A stretch of 64,000 nucleotides of DNA from Symbiodinium sp. CCMP2592 (taxonomy: Eukaryota > Sar > Dinophyceae > Suessiales > Symbiodiniaceae): contig CAJNDT010001278.1 in the NCBI GenBank assembly GCA_905221615.1, positions 1-64,000 on the forward strand. Direction: 5' to 3'. Position numbers and translations under genes: made by a program. The notes under the pieces are model-generated. The model was not told the DNA's origin. It did not search any database and saw nothing but the letters and a program-made list of their open reading frames with translations. Shown here one piece after another: positions 19,423 through 29,709 of this stretch. The number at the start of each line of letters is the position of its first letter. Positions within the stretch are counted from its first letter, which is position 1.

Positions 19423-22400
19423 CTACAAACGAGCATATTGAATCATTCCACATTCACCTGCATGTTTTGTGGGGTGGCTCCTGATGTGATCTCCGCAGTA
19501 TCGGCACTTCACACTGCTAAGGGCCAGGTTTTTCCTATTAGCCTTTGCACGGCGTCGGGCCAGCTGCAAGTAGGGCACTGCCCATGCATGATGAGCTTGC
19601 ATATGGAGTGTGATGCCACGTGCTTGTATTAGCCACTGCCCGCAGATTGGGCAATACCGGAAACAGTCTGCCTTTTGCGCCTGCAAGGTCAATGCTACCT
19701 TTTCCCATCCCTTGCCAGCCAGTTCTTGAATCTCCAAACGCCAGTAGGGTGGAAGTGGATTGGGAGGGGTCTGACTAGGGAGAAGAGTTACCGAGTCAGG
19801 GAAGAGAATTTCACATGATCTGGTAAGGATGTGAATTTTCAGTTCCTCCCAATTTCGACATGCCCTCTGACAATGGCGGCACATGCACAGGCCTAGGTGG
19901 GCATGGAGCCATGAAAATCTTGTCTGCGGATCCGCTCCATGGAGACAGGCAGGCAGTCCCTTCGTAAGAAGGTCGTCGGCAGCATGATACCCTACATTCC
20001 TTCGGCTAATGGCTTTATGCTGTGCCCTTTCCTGGCGCTGTTTGGCAATACGGGCCTTAAAGGAGCGCTTGGTTTCCTTGTTACGAGTGACAGGGGTAGA
20101 ATGGCCCGGTTCGGCACGCTCGGGTTGATGCTCAGTGGGGGCTTCGAGGAGTTCATGCTTGGCCTTATGATGCACTCTGAGTGCCGCTAGTGACGAGAAC
20201 TCCTGCCTGCAGACTGGACATGTGAGGGTCCGTGGTGCATGTGCACTACGATCCGTGTAGGAGGAGGTCTTATCCAGGGCATGTTGGTCAGGAGGTTTGG
20301 ATGACGGAAGCAGCGGGGTGGGCTGAGGATCAGTAGGGAGCAGCACCATAGGCGTCTCAGAGAAGATGCCACTCAGGGTTCGTCGCCATTCCTGATGAGC
20401 CGCTGTTATCACCAGTGATTCAGGCCATCGGCTAAGCGTGAACTGTTGGCAAAGGGATGTCCAAGGATCAGGCAAGTCAAGGCGGTGCAGAATTTCAGGC
20501 GAGGTGACATGCCAGAGGTGAGCTGGTGATCTGGCTATCATGCGCAGTTGTCTATGAATGGCTTGCCGGATGATCTGGTGTCCATGTGGGGGAAGGCCTA
20601 CGCTATGAAGGGAGTATCTTAGGACACTCAGGACACATGCTTGCCAGAGCCTGACTCGGAGACGAAGACTGAGGGATCGGCTGATGAGCAGATGATGTAG
20701 CCTCCAGTAAGAACCCCAGGCAGTGTGGAGGCGATGTTGGAGATTGAGTTTTTCGAAGCCGTGGTAGGAAAGTTTTGCCCCCAAGTATTTGTGGGACTGG
20801 ACAATTCGGAAGTGGTAGCGTTGCTGTCCTACTCTGATCTCCAGATGCGGCACTGATTGAATGACCCTCCTATACTTGCTTAGCACCGAGCCTAAACTGG
20901 TACCTTTTGCCGCTAACAGAATGACCGTCTTTTCAGGACTAAGCTGGAGGCCTGCTTCCTGTAGCGTGTGTATCAGTACTCCCATTGCTTGTAGCGCGTG
21001 GCTGAGAGCTTCCTGGCTTTTAAACATCCAGCTACTGAAGAAGTCATCTGCAAAAATGTTGGTGAGTCCTTCCGAGAGACCCTGGATTCGCAGCTTTCGG
21101 CAGTATTCCCTGTAGATGCGTCCTGTGGCTAGGGCCCAGAGGATGGGAGAAAGGGAGCATCCCTGCCGAATTCCTGTGCCAAGGAAAACCTGCGCCTTGT
21201 GAGTATGGGAACCGATTTGCATGCAGGCTTGGGAGTGCAAGTGGAGGATGAGGGCGATTTCGGCTTCCTCAAATTGCGCTTCTCTCATGGCTGCTTCGAG
21301 GTAAGAATGAGACAGGCTGTCAAATGCCTTCCGGATGTCCAAACTGAGAGATAGGCCTCCGAGCAGCTTCGGTGGTTGGTGACCTTGAAAGCGCTGTAGG
21401 AGTGAGCAGCTGTGTTTGCTGAGCATATCACGGACGGAGTGTAGGTGGGAGCATACCGATTCCAGCGCTTGGGCGGTTGATCGGCCGGGGAGGTAGGCCC
21501 ACTGAGGGGCCGATGCAAGGTAGGCCATTGCTTTAGGAAGAATCTTATCTGCTATCATTGTTGCTAACAACTTGTTTGCCGGGTGAAGTAGGGCTATGGG
21601 TCGTAGCGACTTCGGTTCCTTGACAATGGCTATCTTGGGAATAAGGTGGAGTTGGACCTTATGCCAAGCTTCCAGGAGCTGTGATGATTGCAGGTTCATG
21701 CATGGCAATAGGGCAGGACCGACAATGTCTGGAACCAGCTTCCAGAGTCGGGCTGGGGCAAAGGCGGAGGGCAAAGCTTTGCCAGCACTCAGTTTCCCAA
21801 GCGCTTTCTGGACATCTTCCAGAGCGAATTGTATACCTGTGATCGGATTTACAGGGGGAGGGCAAGTGATGTCCTGGCTGTGGTATACCTGCCTCAGATA
21901 TTGGGCTATGCAGGTGGACTCTGCTACGCCAACCAGCAGTTGCCCTGTCGGGCCACGAAGTTGTATTCTCATGTGCCGGGTTTTGGGCGCCAGCCTACGA
22001 ACTACGCTGAAGATGGCAGAGGGTCTGTTGGTGGCTTCGGCTTCCTTAAGAAGCGTTTCTACCCTTTCTCTCTTGTGCTGCAGGTAGTGCTTTTTGAGGT
22101 GTCTTTGCAGTCTCTGTATGCGGGCCGTCATGAGCCAACTTTGTAGGACTGAGGCTGTGGCTGAAGCATGGCGGCAGGCCTTGCGTAAAGCCCACAGTTT
22201 GCGTAGTAGTCCTGGAGGTTCTTCCGGGGAGGAGAGGCCAGGCGGAGGTGCTGGAAAAACCTCCTGCCAGGCCTTCTGAAGTAGATTGTTGATGGTCTCG
22301 GCCGGATCCTGACAGCTCGGGAGCTTTGCAGCTAGTCTGCGGGCAGCTGAAAACGAGTGGCTAGTTGGGGGTCGGCGAGTAGCTGTTTGGTGGTTGTGGC

Positions 22401-22605
22401 TGCGTTGATTTGTGGCGATTGGGATGGGCGAGGGGTTTTTGGTGGAGTAGGTCGGGGCAGCGAGGCAAAAACTGGATAGTGTCGCATTCCTGTAGTGGGG
22501 ACAAAAGGTGCCATAATAGTGTGCGAGGACTTGGCTAGTGAGTCCGCCTGATGGGTGCGAAGGAAAATGAAGTCGATCTGCGTCTTCTGAGTTCCAGTTT
22601 TGCAA
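19423..22605 (-). CDS. LINE reverse transcriptase with C-terminal zinc fingers
   Basis: The open frame is 1,060 codons, but roughly the first 85 are an out-of-frame shadow of the endonuclease ORF; genuine sequence starts about 22350 (ARRLAAKLPSCQDP). Reverse transcriptase blocks are visible: KSLRPIALLHPANKLL near residue 330, YLPGRSTAQALE, LSLDIRKAFDSLSHS with the first catalytic Asp, GTGIRQGCSLSPILW, FADDFFSSW near 515 with the Asp pair, and LSPEKT. The C-terminal 270 residues hold Cys/His fingers: CPVCRQEFSSLAALRVHH near 795, CRHCQRAC, CPICGQW and CRYCGDHIRSHPTKHAGEC at the end. It copies element RNA at a nicked target. The frame differs from the endonuclease ORF, so expression needs a frameshift or the copy is mutated. 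Confidence 0.9.
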   Translation of the reverse strand: MQNWNSEDADRLHFPSHPSGGLTSQVLAHYYGTFCPHYRNATLSSFCLAAPTYSTKNPSPIPIATNQRSHNHQTATRRPPTSHSFSAARRLAAKLPSCQDPAETINNLLQKAWQEVFPAPPPGLSSPEEPPGLLRKLWALRKACRHASATASVLQSWLMTARIQRLQRHLKKHYLQHKRERVETLLKEAEATNRPSAIFSVVRRLAPKTRHMRIQLRGPTGQLLVGVAESTCIAQYLRQVYHSQDITCPPPVNPITGIQFALEDVQKALGKLSAGKALPSAFAPARLWKLVPDIVGPALLPCMNLQSSQLLEAWHKVQLHLIPKIAIVKEPKSLRPIALLHPANKLLATMIADKILPKAMAYLASAPQWAYLPGRSTAQALESVCSHLHSVRDMLSKHSCSLLQRFQGHQPPKLLGGLSLSLDIRKAFDSLSHSYLEAAMREAQFEEAEIALILHLHSQACMQIGSHTHKAQVFLGTGIRQGCSLSPILWALATGRIYREYCRKLRIQGLSEGLTNIFADDFFSSWMFKSQEALSHALQAMGVLIHTLQEAGLQLSPEKTVILLAAKGTSLGSVLSKYRRVIQSVPHLEIRVGQQRYHFRIVQSHKYLGAKLSYHGFEKLNLQHRLHTAWGSYWRLHHLLISRSLSLRLRVRLWQACVLSVLRYSLHSVGLPPHGHQIIRQAIHRQLRMIARSPAHLWHVTSPEILHRLDLPDPWTSLCQQFTLSRWPESLVITAAHQEWRRTLSGIFSETPMVLLPTDPQPTPLLPSSKPPDQHALDKTSSYTDRSAHAPRTLTCPVCRQEFSSLAALRVHHKAKHELLEAPTEHQPERAEPGHSTPVTRNKETKRSFKARIAKQRQERAQHKAISRRNVGYHAADDLLTKGLPACLHGADPQTRFSWLHAHLGLCMCRHCQRACRNWEELKIHILTRSCEILFPDSVTLLPSQTPPNPLPPYWRLEIQELAGKGWEKVALTLQAQKADCFRYCPICGQWLIQARGITLHMQAHHAWAVPYLQLARRRAKANRKNLALSSVKCRYCGDHIRSHPTKHAGECGMIQYARL

Positions 22606-25600
22606 TCAAACTGGTAAGTATGACAGTGTTTCTTACGACCCCAGGTATTTAATGCCGTCAAGCCATGATGGGTAATGATGTGCTGGAACCGATGTTGGTC
22701 TTTTTGACGCACAGTTTCGGGGGTGGCCATGACACTGTTTCCCACATGTGGGTGATGAGGGAGGCATGGGGCATTGAAATCGCCCAGTAGGAGTAGTTGC
22801 GAACGCCATGGGACAGCTCGCACCAGTTGTGCAAGTTGTGTCCAGAGTTTTTCTCGATTTGCCATGGTCTCTTCCAGTTGTCGTCCATCGTTCCAGACAT
22901 GCTGATAAATGGCGAAAATATGCACACTAGGCTCCGTATCCAGCTTGATCTGCAGAAGGCGGCCCTCTATGGGGGTGTTCATCCTGATTTGGGAGGCTGA
23001 AACGACACTCCTGTGAATCAAGGCTAAAATTCCTGCCTGTCTGCTGTTCTGGCCGGTATGTACGACATGATAGGAGGCCGTCGCCCACTCAGAGTCGAAT
23101 GCCCAATGTGTCTCTAAGAGAAGGCATATGTGAATTGTCTGTCCCCGGGAGTGGCTTAAGTCAAGCCATGCTTCTACTTCTTTGAGCTTGACCGTGGTGA
23201 GGCCTCCAGCGTTCCAGGAGATCACCTTCAATCGGGGCGGTTGCCTGGCTGGTCGGGAGCTGTTTGGGATATGCGGAGGGGAACCTCCGTGATCCTGTTG
23301 GGGTTGGTGGGAGACTCCCAAGGATTGCAGGGTATGCTGACGGCCCTTGTATTGGACCGTGCCTTTGAGGCGGGCAGTTTTGACTGCTCTGTGGAATGAT
23401 CGTTTTCCAGTCTTTGTAAGCTGCGTGTAAACAGTTCCTAGGATGGGTGCGCTTGATCTAGGAAGGTGTCTAGGTTCACTAGGCTTCGCTGGCCTGATTG
23501 GAACCTGGTGGGAGCTTCTTGTGCTAGCTCCTGAGGGCCTCGTGACTATGCCCTCAACCCTCGCGTCTGCAGGCATGATGGTGGAGGTCTGAATGCTTTG
23601 CATGAACAGGCTGTAGACCAGCAGTCTGCTCCGGGACTTGGGACCCGGACGGCTCGAAACTGAAGGCTCGCTATGTGGTCGGGGGGGAGTAGGTGAGCTC
23701 AGCACTTCGTGGGGAATGGGAGGCGCTATCCTGGGGTGGCGGGATTTAACCTGGTTGTCCGACTCTGGTCTGTGCTGAATAGCTTGGAGGTGCTGGTATG
23801 CGGCTTGAAGCAGGGCTCTGAAATTTATTCGCAGCACCTTCCACACTGGTTTCTTGCCTCGGTGGGGGCTAGACCTAGGCTTGACATGGCTGAATTTCTG
23901 ACCCCATTGAGTGGCATCATGAACCCCCAGCTGTGGCCTGACGTTGGATGGTCCGGTAGAGCTGGAGTCCTGACCGCAGGTAGGAGGGGAGCACAATGTT
24001 GCGGCAGAGTGGGGAATGCCTGAGTCTCCCGGGACCCAAGACGTGCTGATCAGACAGGCATGGGGCTTAAGGAGCAGAGGAACTGATGCTGAATCTGGCC
24101 TGAAAGGCAGTGGCTGGCTAGACAGATCGCACTTCGGGCTGTCCGGAGGTTGTTTCAAACACTGGCAGCGGTCATCGACGGTCTGAGCAGCAGTGGCCCT
24201 GATTTTGAAACAGATTCCACACCGAAATCCTGAGCGTATCAGCATCTTTGCACAAGCTGTGCTACGGCTGGGCCTTGTCCTCTCGGTGGTCGAGATTGGC
24301 TGTTCAGACAGAGAGGAGGAGGAAGTGGGTAAAAGGTCGCCTGGTAGAAGATCGCCAACAGGATCTGTCGCTGTCGCAGGGTCCTCGATGGCTTCTCTCG
24401 CGGTTTGCCGGCCTTCGGGTGGACTCATCGGGGAGGCGGTCGCTCCCGCACATGTAGAGGCGGCTGCACTGATGTGAGGAGCCATGCTGGGACGCGGCCT
24501 TGGCTCGGTGCCCTGGCTTCGTCCCGTCCTCTTGCGATTGCGAGAGCGATCCAAACCTGAGGATGGTTCAGTCAACCCAGTCGAACCAGAGGAGATTTCA
24601 GCATGAGGTTCTCTGCGATGGCCTGGAATTCGAGAGAGAAGCTCTCCCACCGGTGTGCCTGCTTGGGGTGGTACATGAGGGCTGTCTGGTCGGCTTGCCG
24701 TAGTCAGGATCGGAGCAGCATCGCCGTCATTGGGAAGAGATCCCTCTCCAGTGTGTGGGGGGGAGGTCGCATCCCCATAGATGAAGTCCTCGAGTTCCGA
24801 GCTGTTCGGAGCAGGGTGTTCCAGGTCAGAGTCATCACTCAGGCTCATCTTGCTATGCTCTGGCAGGACTGCACACGGGAGCCAGATGGCTGTTGGAGGG
24901 AAGTTGTGTGAGGTGGAGCATGAAGGAGCTGGCTGACACCTAAGGTGGTTGTTTCTGTCCCTATGGTGTCCGAACCCTCGACAGTGATGGTCGGTCCTTG
25001 GTGGGAGCGCATCTGAAGTCGAAATCCGCTGGACAGGCCTCAGCAGTTGTGGAAGTCCGACAGCTGGGCAGATCGCATCTAGAGTGATAGGAGAGGCTTG
25101 CTGGGGTAGGGTGAGAAGCATGTTGGCGCTGCAGAGCTTAGGGCGGAGGATGGGGAGAACCTCCGGAGGACTAGGTAATGAGGGTGTGGGTGGCAGTTGA
25201 GAAGACTGTAACTGATTAGCAGCCAGACACTGAAAGGCACACATCGCTTTGCATAACGTGTTGGCTGAGTGCCCCTGCCGTGATCGCATCTGCCAGATCC
25301 TGCACCGGGAAGCAGTACTATTACAGACATGTGAGGCTGAGGCAGGGGTAGGAGTGGGGGTGGGGAACAGCTGGTGGCACACCTCGTGAGAGTGAGCATG
25401 AGCCGAGCTCTGCATGTAATCACTCGCTGGCTTCTGGTCTGTGTCTGTCGGCGGCTGCACAGTGGCTACCGTGCTACGTCTGGCACGTTTCCTATGAGGT
25501 GGCTGTGGCGCCGGCTCTGTGGGTCGCCTCTCTAAAGCCTTCCGGATCCATTCTGGCATGTCGAGCACAGGCGTCGGCTCAGGATTGGATGGAGTCGTCA

Positions 25601-26375
25601 GAAACCACTGCCTGTGACCGGTGTCCGGGTTAGCCTCGTCATCCTGGGTGAGGGTCCCGATTCTGGTGAACTCCACATCTCCAGGTGTGTCGGCCGAAGG
25701 AGTGGGAAGCACAACCTCCAGTTCCGGAGGAATGGCAGTGTCTTGTGCCTCCGCCGTTGGTGCGGAGGAGGGCTCGGAGGGAATGCAACCTCCGCGGTCA
25801 GCAGACTGCTGCTGCTTCTTCTCATCAGCTGAGGACTCCACGTTCTCATCTTCTTCAGGCCGCGGTATTGTGAGCGACTTTGGTGGCTTGCTTTTGCTCT
25901 TGACAGCCGTGGACTTCTTGATGATCGCTCTGGCCTGTCCCGGTGAGAGCCGCAGTCTTGTGGGCTTTCTGGCCTGAGACTGTAGTGCCTGCTGCTGACG
26001 TTGGAAACGACCAATGGAGCCCTTGGCGAACTTCCGGCGGGGCTCCTCCTGCTCGGGTAGCACAGGTTGGGCCATCTGCGCTGTTTGGTCCGATGTCTCT
26101 TCCTGCTTGACAGCAAGGTCGCTTTGACTTTGAGGCACCCGGAGTCCAAGGGTAGGCATGGCTTTTGGTTTGGGTTCAAGACGCGGTGCCTCACCCGCGG
26201 GTGCAGAGGTCTCGGCCAGCAAGGAGGTCGCAACAGGTGAAGGCGTTCGCGGCATTGGTCTCGGTGGTGAGTCCTCAATCTCCACTTCAATGAGTACATC
26301 CTCGGTGTCGGCAGCTGTATGATTTGCATCCGGAGAGGGTGTCCTTGGTTCCGGGATAGGGACGAACTCATTCAC
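22332..26375 (-). CDS. LINE ORF with AP-endonuclease domain
   Basis: ORF of 1,347 codons starting at ATG 26375. About the first 1,000 residues are Pro/Ser/Arg-rich and low in structure. An exonuclease-endonuclease-phosphatase domain follows from about residue 1047: KVISWNAGGLTT, CLLLETHWAF (metal-binding Glu), LLLGDFNAPCLPHHPH (Asp and Asn), QIDFIFLR and MRHYPVFASL, where His stands in the position of the usual SDH. This enzyme nicks target DNA to prime reverse transcription. The frame ends at 22332 just where the reverse transcriptase frame takes over. A TTTT run at about 22358 (CGTTTTCA on the sense strand) lies where a -1 shift would join the frames, or one base has been lost. Confidence 0.85.
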   Translation of the reverse strand: MNEFVPIPEPRTPSPDANHTAADTEDVLIEVEIEDSPPRPMPRTPSPVATSLLAETSAPAGEAPRLEPKPKAMPTLGLRVPQSQSDLAVKQEETSDQTAQMAQPVLPEQEEPRRKFAKGSIGRFQRQQQALQSQARKPTRLRLSPGQARAIIKKSTAVKSKSKPPKSLTIPRPEEDENVESSADEKKQQQSADRGGCIPSEPSSAPTAEAQDTAIPPELEVVLPTPSADTPGDVEFTRIGTLTQDDEANPDTGHRQWFLTTPSNPEPTPVLDMPEWIRKALERRPTEPAPQPPHRKRARRSTVATVQPPTDTDQKPASDYMQSSAHAHSHEVCHQLFPTPTPTPASASHVCNSTASRCRIWQMRSRQGHSANTLCKAMCAFQCLAANQLQSSQLPPTPSLPSPPEVLPILRPKLCSANMLLTLPQQASPITLDAICPAVGLPQLLRPVQRISTSDALPPRTDHHCRGFGHHRDRNNHLRCQPAPSCSTSHNFPPTAIWLPCAVLPEHSKMSLSDDSDLEHPAPNSSELEDFIYGDATSPPHTGEGSLPNDGDAAPILTTASRPDSPHVPPQAGTPVGELLSRIPGHRREPHAEISSGSTGLTEPSSGLDRSRNRKRTGRSQGTEPRPRPSMAPHISAAASTCAGATASPMSPPEGRQTAREAIEDPATATDPVGDLLPGDLLPTSSSSLSEQPISTTERTRPSRSTACAKMLIRSGFRCGICFKIRATAAQTVDDRCQCLKQPPDSPKCDLSSQPLPFRPDSASVPLLLKPHACLISTSWVPGDSGIPHSAATLCSPPTCGQDSSSTGPSNVRPQLGVHDATQWGQKFSHVKPRSSPHRGKKPVWKVLRINFRALLQAAYQHLQAIQHRPESDNQVKSRHPRIAPPIPHEVLSSPTPPRPHSEPSVSSRPGPKSRSRLLVYSLFMQSIQTSTIMPADARVEGIVTRPSGASTRSSHQVPIRPAKPSEPRHLPRSSAPILGTVYTQLTKTGKRSFHRAVKTARLKGTVQYKGRQHTLQSLGVSHQPQQDHGGSPPHIPNSSRPARQPPRLKVISWNAGGLTTVKLKEVEAWLDLSHSRGQTIHICLLLETHWAFDSEWATASYHVVHTGQNSRQAGILALIHRSVVSASQIRMNTPIEGRLLQIKLDTEPSVHIFAIYQHVWNDGRQLEETMANREKLWTQLAQLVRAVPWRSQLLLLGDFNAPCLPHHPHVGNSVMATPETVRQKDQHRFQHIITHHGLTALNTWGRKKHCHTYQFDCKTGTQKTQIDFIFLRTHQADSLAKSSHTIMAPFVPTTGMRHYPVFASLPRPTPPKTPRPSQSPQINAATTTKQLLADPQLATRFQLPAD

Positions 26376-26482
26376 TGCTGTTGCCGTTGGCTCTCCACGG
26401 CGAGCACGAGGAGGCGGAGGTGGCTGCCGATTTCCACGTCGTTGTGGTCCATGGTGAGCTCTCCTGGCCTGTGAAAACAGTG

Positions 26483-27802
26483 TCAGAGGGGGCTGCGTCC
26501 TTTGTGCCGTCCTTCTAGTCCCTCTGGGGCCTGCCGAGCTTGATGACGGATGCCTCTGGTTGCTAGGTCCACTCTCAGCTGGGTCGTCATTGGGTTGTTG
26601 ACCTGACTCTGCCAGTTCCTTGAGCCGGAGTCTGGTCCTTTTGTCGGGACGTCGGGCTTCTCGAATGTAGTCTCGCTCCGTTTTATCCTGTGGCTCATGG
26701 CTGCTGAAGCCTGAGCCTCTACTGAAGCATCTGAAGGCTTGAGAGGAAGCACCCCGTCAGGCATGGCAGTATGTCCTAATGACGTGGTGTCACTGCTACG
26801 TCGGCAGACTGGGCAGAGAACTGGGCATGGCGGTCCTCGTGCCTGAGGGAGAGTGCACAAAGTTGCCCCGTGTAGGAGGGCCCCAATGACCTGGTGCCGG
26901 GGTGTTTTGCACAGGAAGGGCGGAGGGGAACCTCCACGCATGGGTTGTGTCATCGGCATAAAGCAGGTTGGGAATGTTGTAGGGATGGCAAGGGGAGTGC
27001 AGATGTTCGGAGGGGAACCTCCAGTGACGTTGCAAGTGTGCGTGCTAGGTACCGAGGGGGTTGAGGGCTCTGGGGCTCCCGTCCAAACAGGTGTACGATT
27101 TCCTACCGGCTGGTGCTCTGAGGTCGCGGCCGTTGGCAGGATGTGACCCTGTAGCAGTAGGCAAAGAGGTATGCACAATCTCAGGATCCTGTGTTTCGGG
27201 CACCGAGGGATCCGAGCACGGTATCGCCCATCACCCCTGTGAGATGGTGGGCCTAAGATGTCTGGCAGTTTGCTCTGTCGATGTTGCGTTTCATCCACCG
27301 TGCTAGAGCTGTAGCTGTCCTGGCAGAAGGAATGTAGGGTGTTAATCCAATGCTTCAAGGTCAGCTGCCCTACCGATTCGTGAGGCATAGGCGGCATCCA
27401 GAACACTTGCAGCAAAATCTGAATCAAGCTGGTAAGTGCGATCCAGAAAATCCACGCGCTGTTCCGGAGAAAGCCATGTCCAGGTTTCTTGCCATATACA
27501 GAAAGAGGATGTACGCAGCCATGATATTCCGTACAGATTCTGCAGGCTGAGTCTGGAGCTAAAGGGCAGGGGTCGAAGGGCCAGAAGCAAAAACTCAGTG
27601 GCCAACTGTCTGACGTGAAATTCAGTCGAAGTTTCCCATCGCCACCACGTAGCCCGAAGCGGTATTTTATTTGCGCCATGTGGAGCGCACAGTGCCATGT
27701 CCATGTCATTCCCTGAATCCCTGAAGACAGTGGGGCAAAGGTGAAGGGATGAGTGGGGAGAGAGCCTGATGTGGCTATGAGGGGAGGGGAGACGAAAACC
27801 AC
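26483..27802 (-). CDS. LINE 5' region, possible ORF1-like segment
   Basis: An open frame of 439 codons upstream of the endonuclease ORF, in a different frame. It is Pro/Ser/Thr/Cys-rich without a recognised RRM, coiled coil or CCHC knuckle. A second minus frame at 27342-27704 is more protein-like in its last 50 codons (SPEQRVDFLDRTYQL, DAAYASRIGRAADLEALD). The region may be a decayed ORF1 or a 5' untranslated region. Confidence 0.35.
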   Translation of the reverse strand: MVFVSPPLIATSGSLPTHPFTFAPLSSGIQGMTWTWHCALHMAQIKYRFGLRGGDGKLRLNFTSDSWPLSFCFWPFDPCPLAPDSACRICTEYHGCVHPLSVYGKKPGHGFLRNSAWIFWIALTSLIQILLQVFWMPPMPHESVGQLTLKHWINTLHSFCQDSYSSSTVDETQHRQSKLPDILGPPSHRGDGRYRARIPRCPKHRILRLCIPLCLLLQGHILPTAATSEHQPVGNRTPVWTGAPEPSTPSVPSTHTCNVTGGSPPNICTPLAIPTTFPTCFMPMTQPMRGGSPPPFLCKTPRHQVIGALLHGATLCTLPQARGPPCPVLCPVCRRSSDTTSLGHTAMPDGVLPLKPSDASVEAQASAAMSHRIKRSETTFEKPDVPTKGPDSGSRNWQSQVNNPMTTQLRVDLATRGIRHQARQAPEGLEGRHKGRSPL

Positions 27803-27833
27803 CCCCGGGCGCGTCGTTGCGAGCCGAGACGCT

Positions 27834-28070
<237 letters not shown>

Positions 28071-28143
28071 GGTAGTAGCAGTAGCAGCAGCAGTAGCAGT
28101 AGGAGTAGGAGTAGGAGCAGGTATAGTTAGTTGTTTGGGGTAG

Positions 28144-29070
28144 TTGGGAGGTCGTACTTCGTAGATCGTGCTTCGTATTAAGTAGGTAGGAGGTAGCAGC
28201 TAACAGCAAGTAACTCTTGTAGCAGTATAGCCTATAGCAGCAGTGGCAGTGGTGGTGGTCGTCGTCGCGGCAGCGGTGGTAGGGCTGGCAGCGGTAGCGA
28301 TATTGGCAGAAGCACCCAGTAGTGGTAGTACATCTCCGACTCAGACCACTGCTGCCGCTGCTCCTGTTACTTGTACTGGTACTTCTGCTACTGCTGCTAC
28401 GGCAACTCATCCGTCCTTGCATTTCAACACCCTCTCCGATCTTCAACACGGACATCTCTCTGACAGACTCCTTCAAGTCCCCGCCCCCTCCCCTCCCGTT
28501 CCCGAACTCCGACAGAAGACAAAGAGGGAGCCAAGGAGATCAAGGCTTCGGGCCCATGGAAGAGGTTCGGAAGCCCTGCGATGGGCACGGGCTCTATGAA
28601 GCGCTTGGCATCCCAGTCCTGGCGTCGCGAGGTGCGCTTCTTTGCTTTGCTACGTTCTAGCAGCTTAGGACCGGGTAAGCGACGCAGGTCGCCCCGGCTT
28701 CCGACCTTCCTAGAACGATAAGGATGACCCGAGCGGCTGGGTGAAAGCCTCAGAGTCTCTGCAAACCATCATGAACAGAAAACTCCAACCCGTAACCTCT
28801 TTTTAGTTTGAGCAGGGACTGCAATGCACTGACTCCAGACGCCAGCCCTTATGGTTGAGAACCCGTAACCACTAAACCCTAAAACCTCTTCGGAAACTCA
28901 TAGGGACAACCTCTGGTTCTCCTCTGGTTCGGGTCCCCTTGTTTTTTATCCTGAAGCTCCCACGCCATTCACTGCGGAGTTCGAGAACCTCCCACCTGGG
29001 TCATTCCACGAATCCTTTGGGGTAGATTGCCCGCGGGGTGCTCAGTTACAAGAAGAACACGAGATTCGGG
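28144..29070. other. no supported gene; start of the right-hand sequence style
   Basis: Past the microsatellite the sequence changes in character: CCTAAACCC-type motifs appear (near 28870) and + strand exon-like frames cease. The ORF at 28243-28599 is Ala/Thr-rich repeat decay. Confidence 0.4.
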
Positions 29071-29401
29071 ACTCGGGTTTGGCCCCACACGCCGGAGCCT
29101 CGGATGCAACAAACTCATTCGGGTTGATCCGTAAGCCGAAGTCTTCCCAGCCTCTGCCGGGATGTTCTTTAACATCTCTGCAACCAGCACCTGAACGAAT
29201 GCAAATATCCGTGCAATGTGCGCAGGGCCCTGAATTTTCCAACTCGCAGCTACACGCTGAGTGTATCATGCGCACAGCTCCTCAACCCTATGCGTCCATA
29301 ACTTTGGATATACAATCAGAAGGTATACCTTTCCACATCAATACCGCCATCAACTTCAAGGCTCCAACATGCAACGACTCCAGGCAAGGCGTCTGTCAGT
29401 G

Positions 29402-29470
29402 TGAGGGTGTGTGTGTGTGTACATGCGTGTGTATGCGTGCGTAAGTGTATGTGTGCATGCATGTGTGCAG
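29402..29470 (+). repeat. (TG)n / TGCG-rich simple repeat
   Basis: Runs of GTGTGTGTGT, TGCGTG and TGCATG over about 70 bases. Confidence 0.85.
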
Positions 29471-29709
29471 ATGCTCGAGCCCCGCCACTCTCTTCAAAAT
29501 TTCGATAAAATTTCACTATGCCGGCATTACAATTACCGATTCGCCCTGACTGATGGTCGCTCATGGCGAAGCCAGACCGCAAGAATGCTGATGATCATGA
29601 TGATGCTGCTGCCGATGACCCTGATGCTGGATATCATGGTTCACAAAGATGGGGGTGATGCTTACGATTGTCATGAAGCCTGGACGACGAAGAGAATGTT
29701 GATGGTGTA

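Larger units (their letters stand above)
19300..27830 (-). mobile_element. non-LTR (LINE-type) retrotransposon, minus strand
   Basis: A continuous element is inferred from the APE-type endonuclease ORF, the overlapping reverse transcriptase ORF and an upstream Pro/Ser-rich region in the same orientation. No long terminal repeats or integrase were seen. The 3' boundary is uncertain: coding ends at 19423 and nothing resembling poly(A) is obvious just beyond it. The 5' boundary is placed at the (GTA)n microsatellite. The element occupies the convergent junction between + strand genes on the left and minus-strand genes on the right. Confidence 0.85.

Noticed and set aside
19939..25977. Plus-strand ORFs of 60-160 codons inside the LINE
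   Set aside because: Antisense shadows of the endonuclease and reverse transcriptase ORFs.
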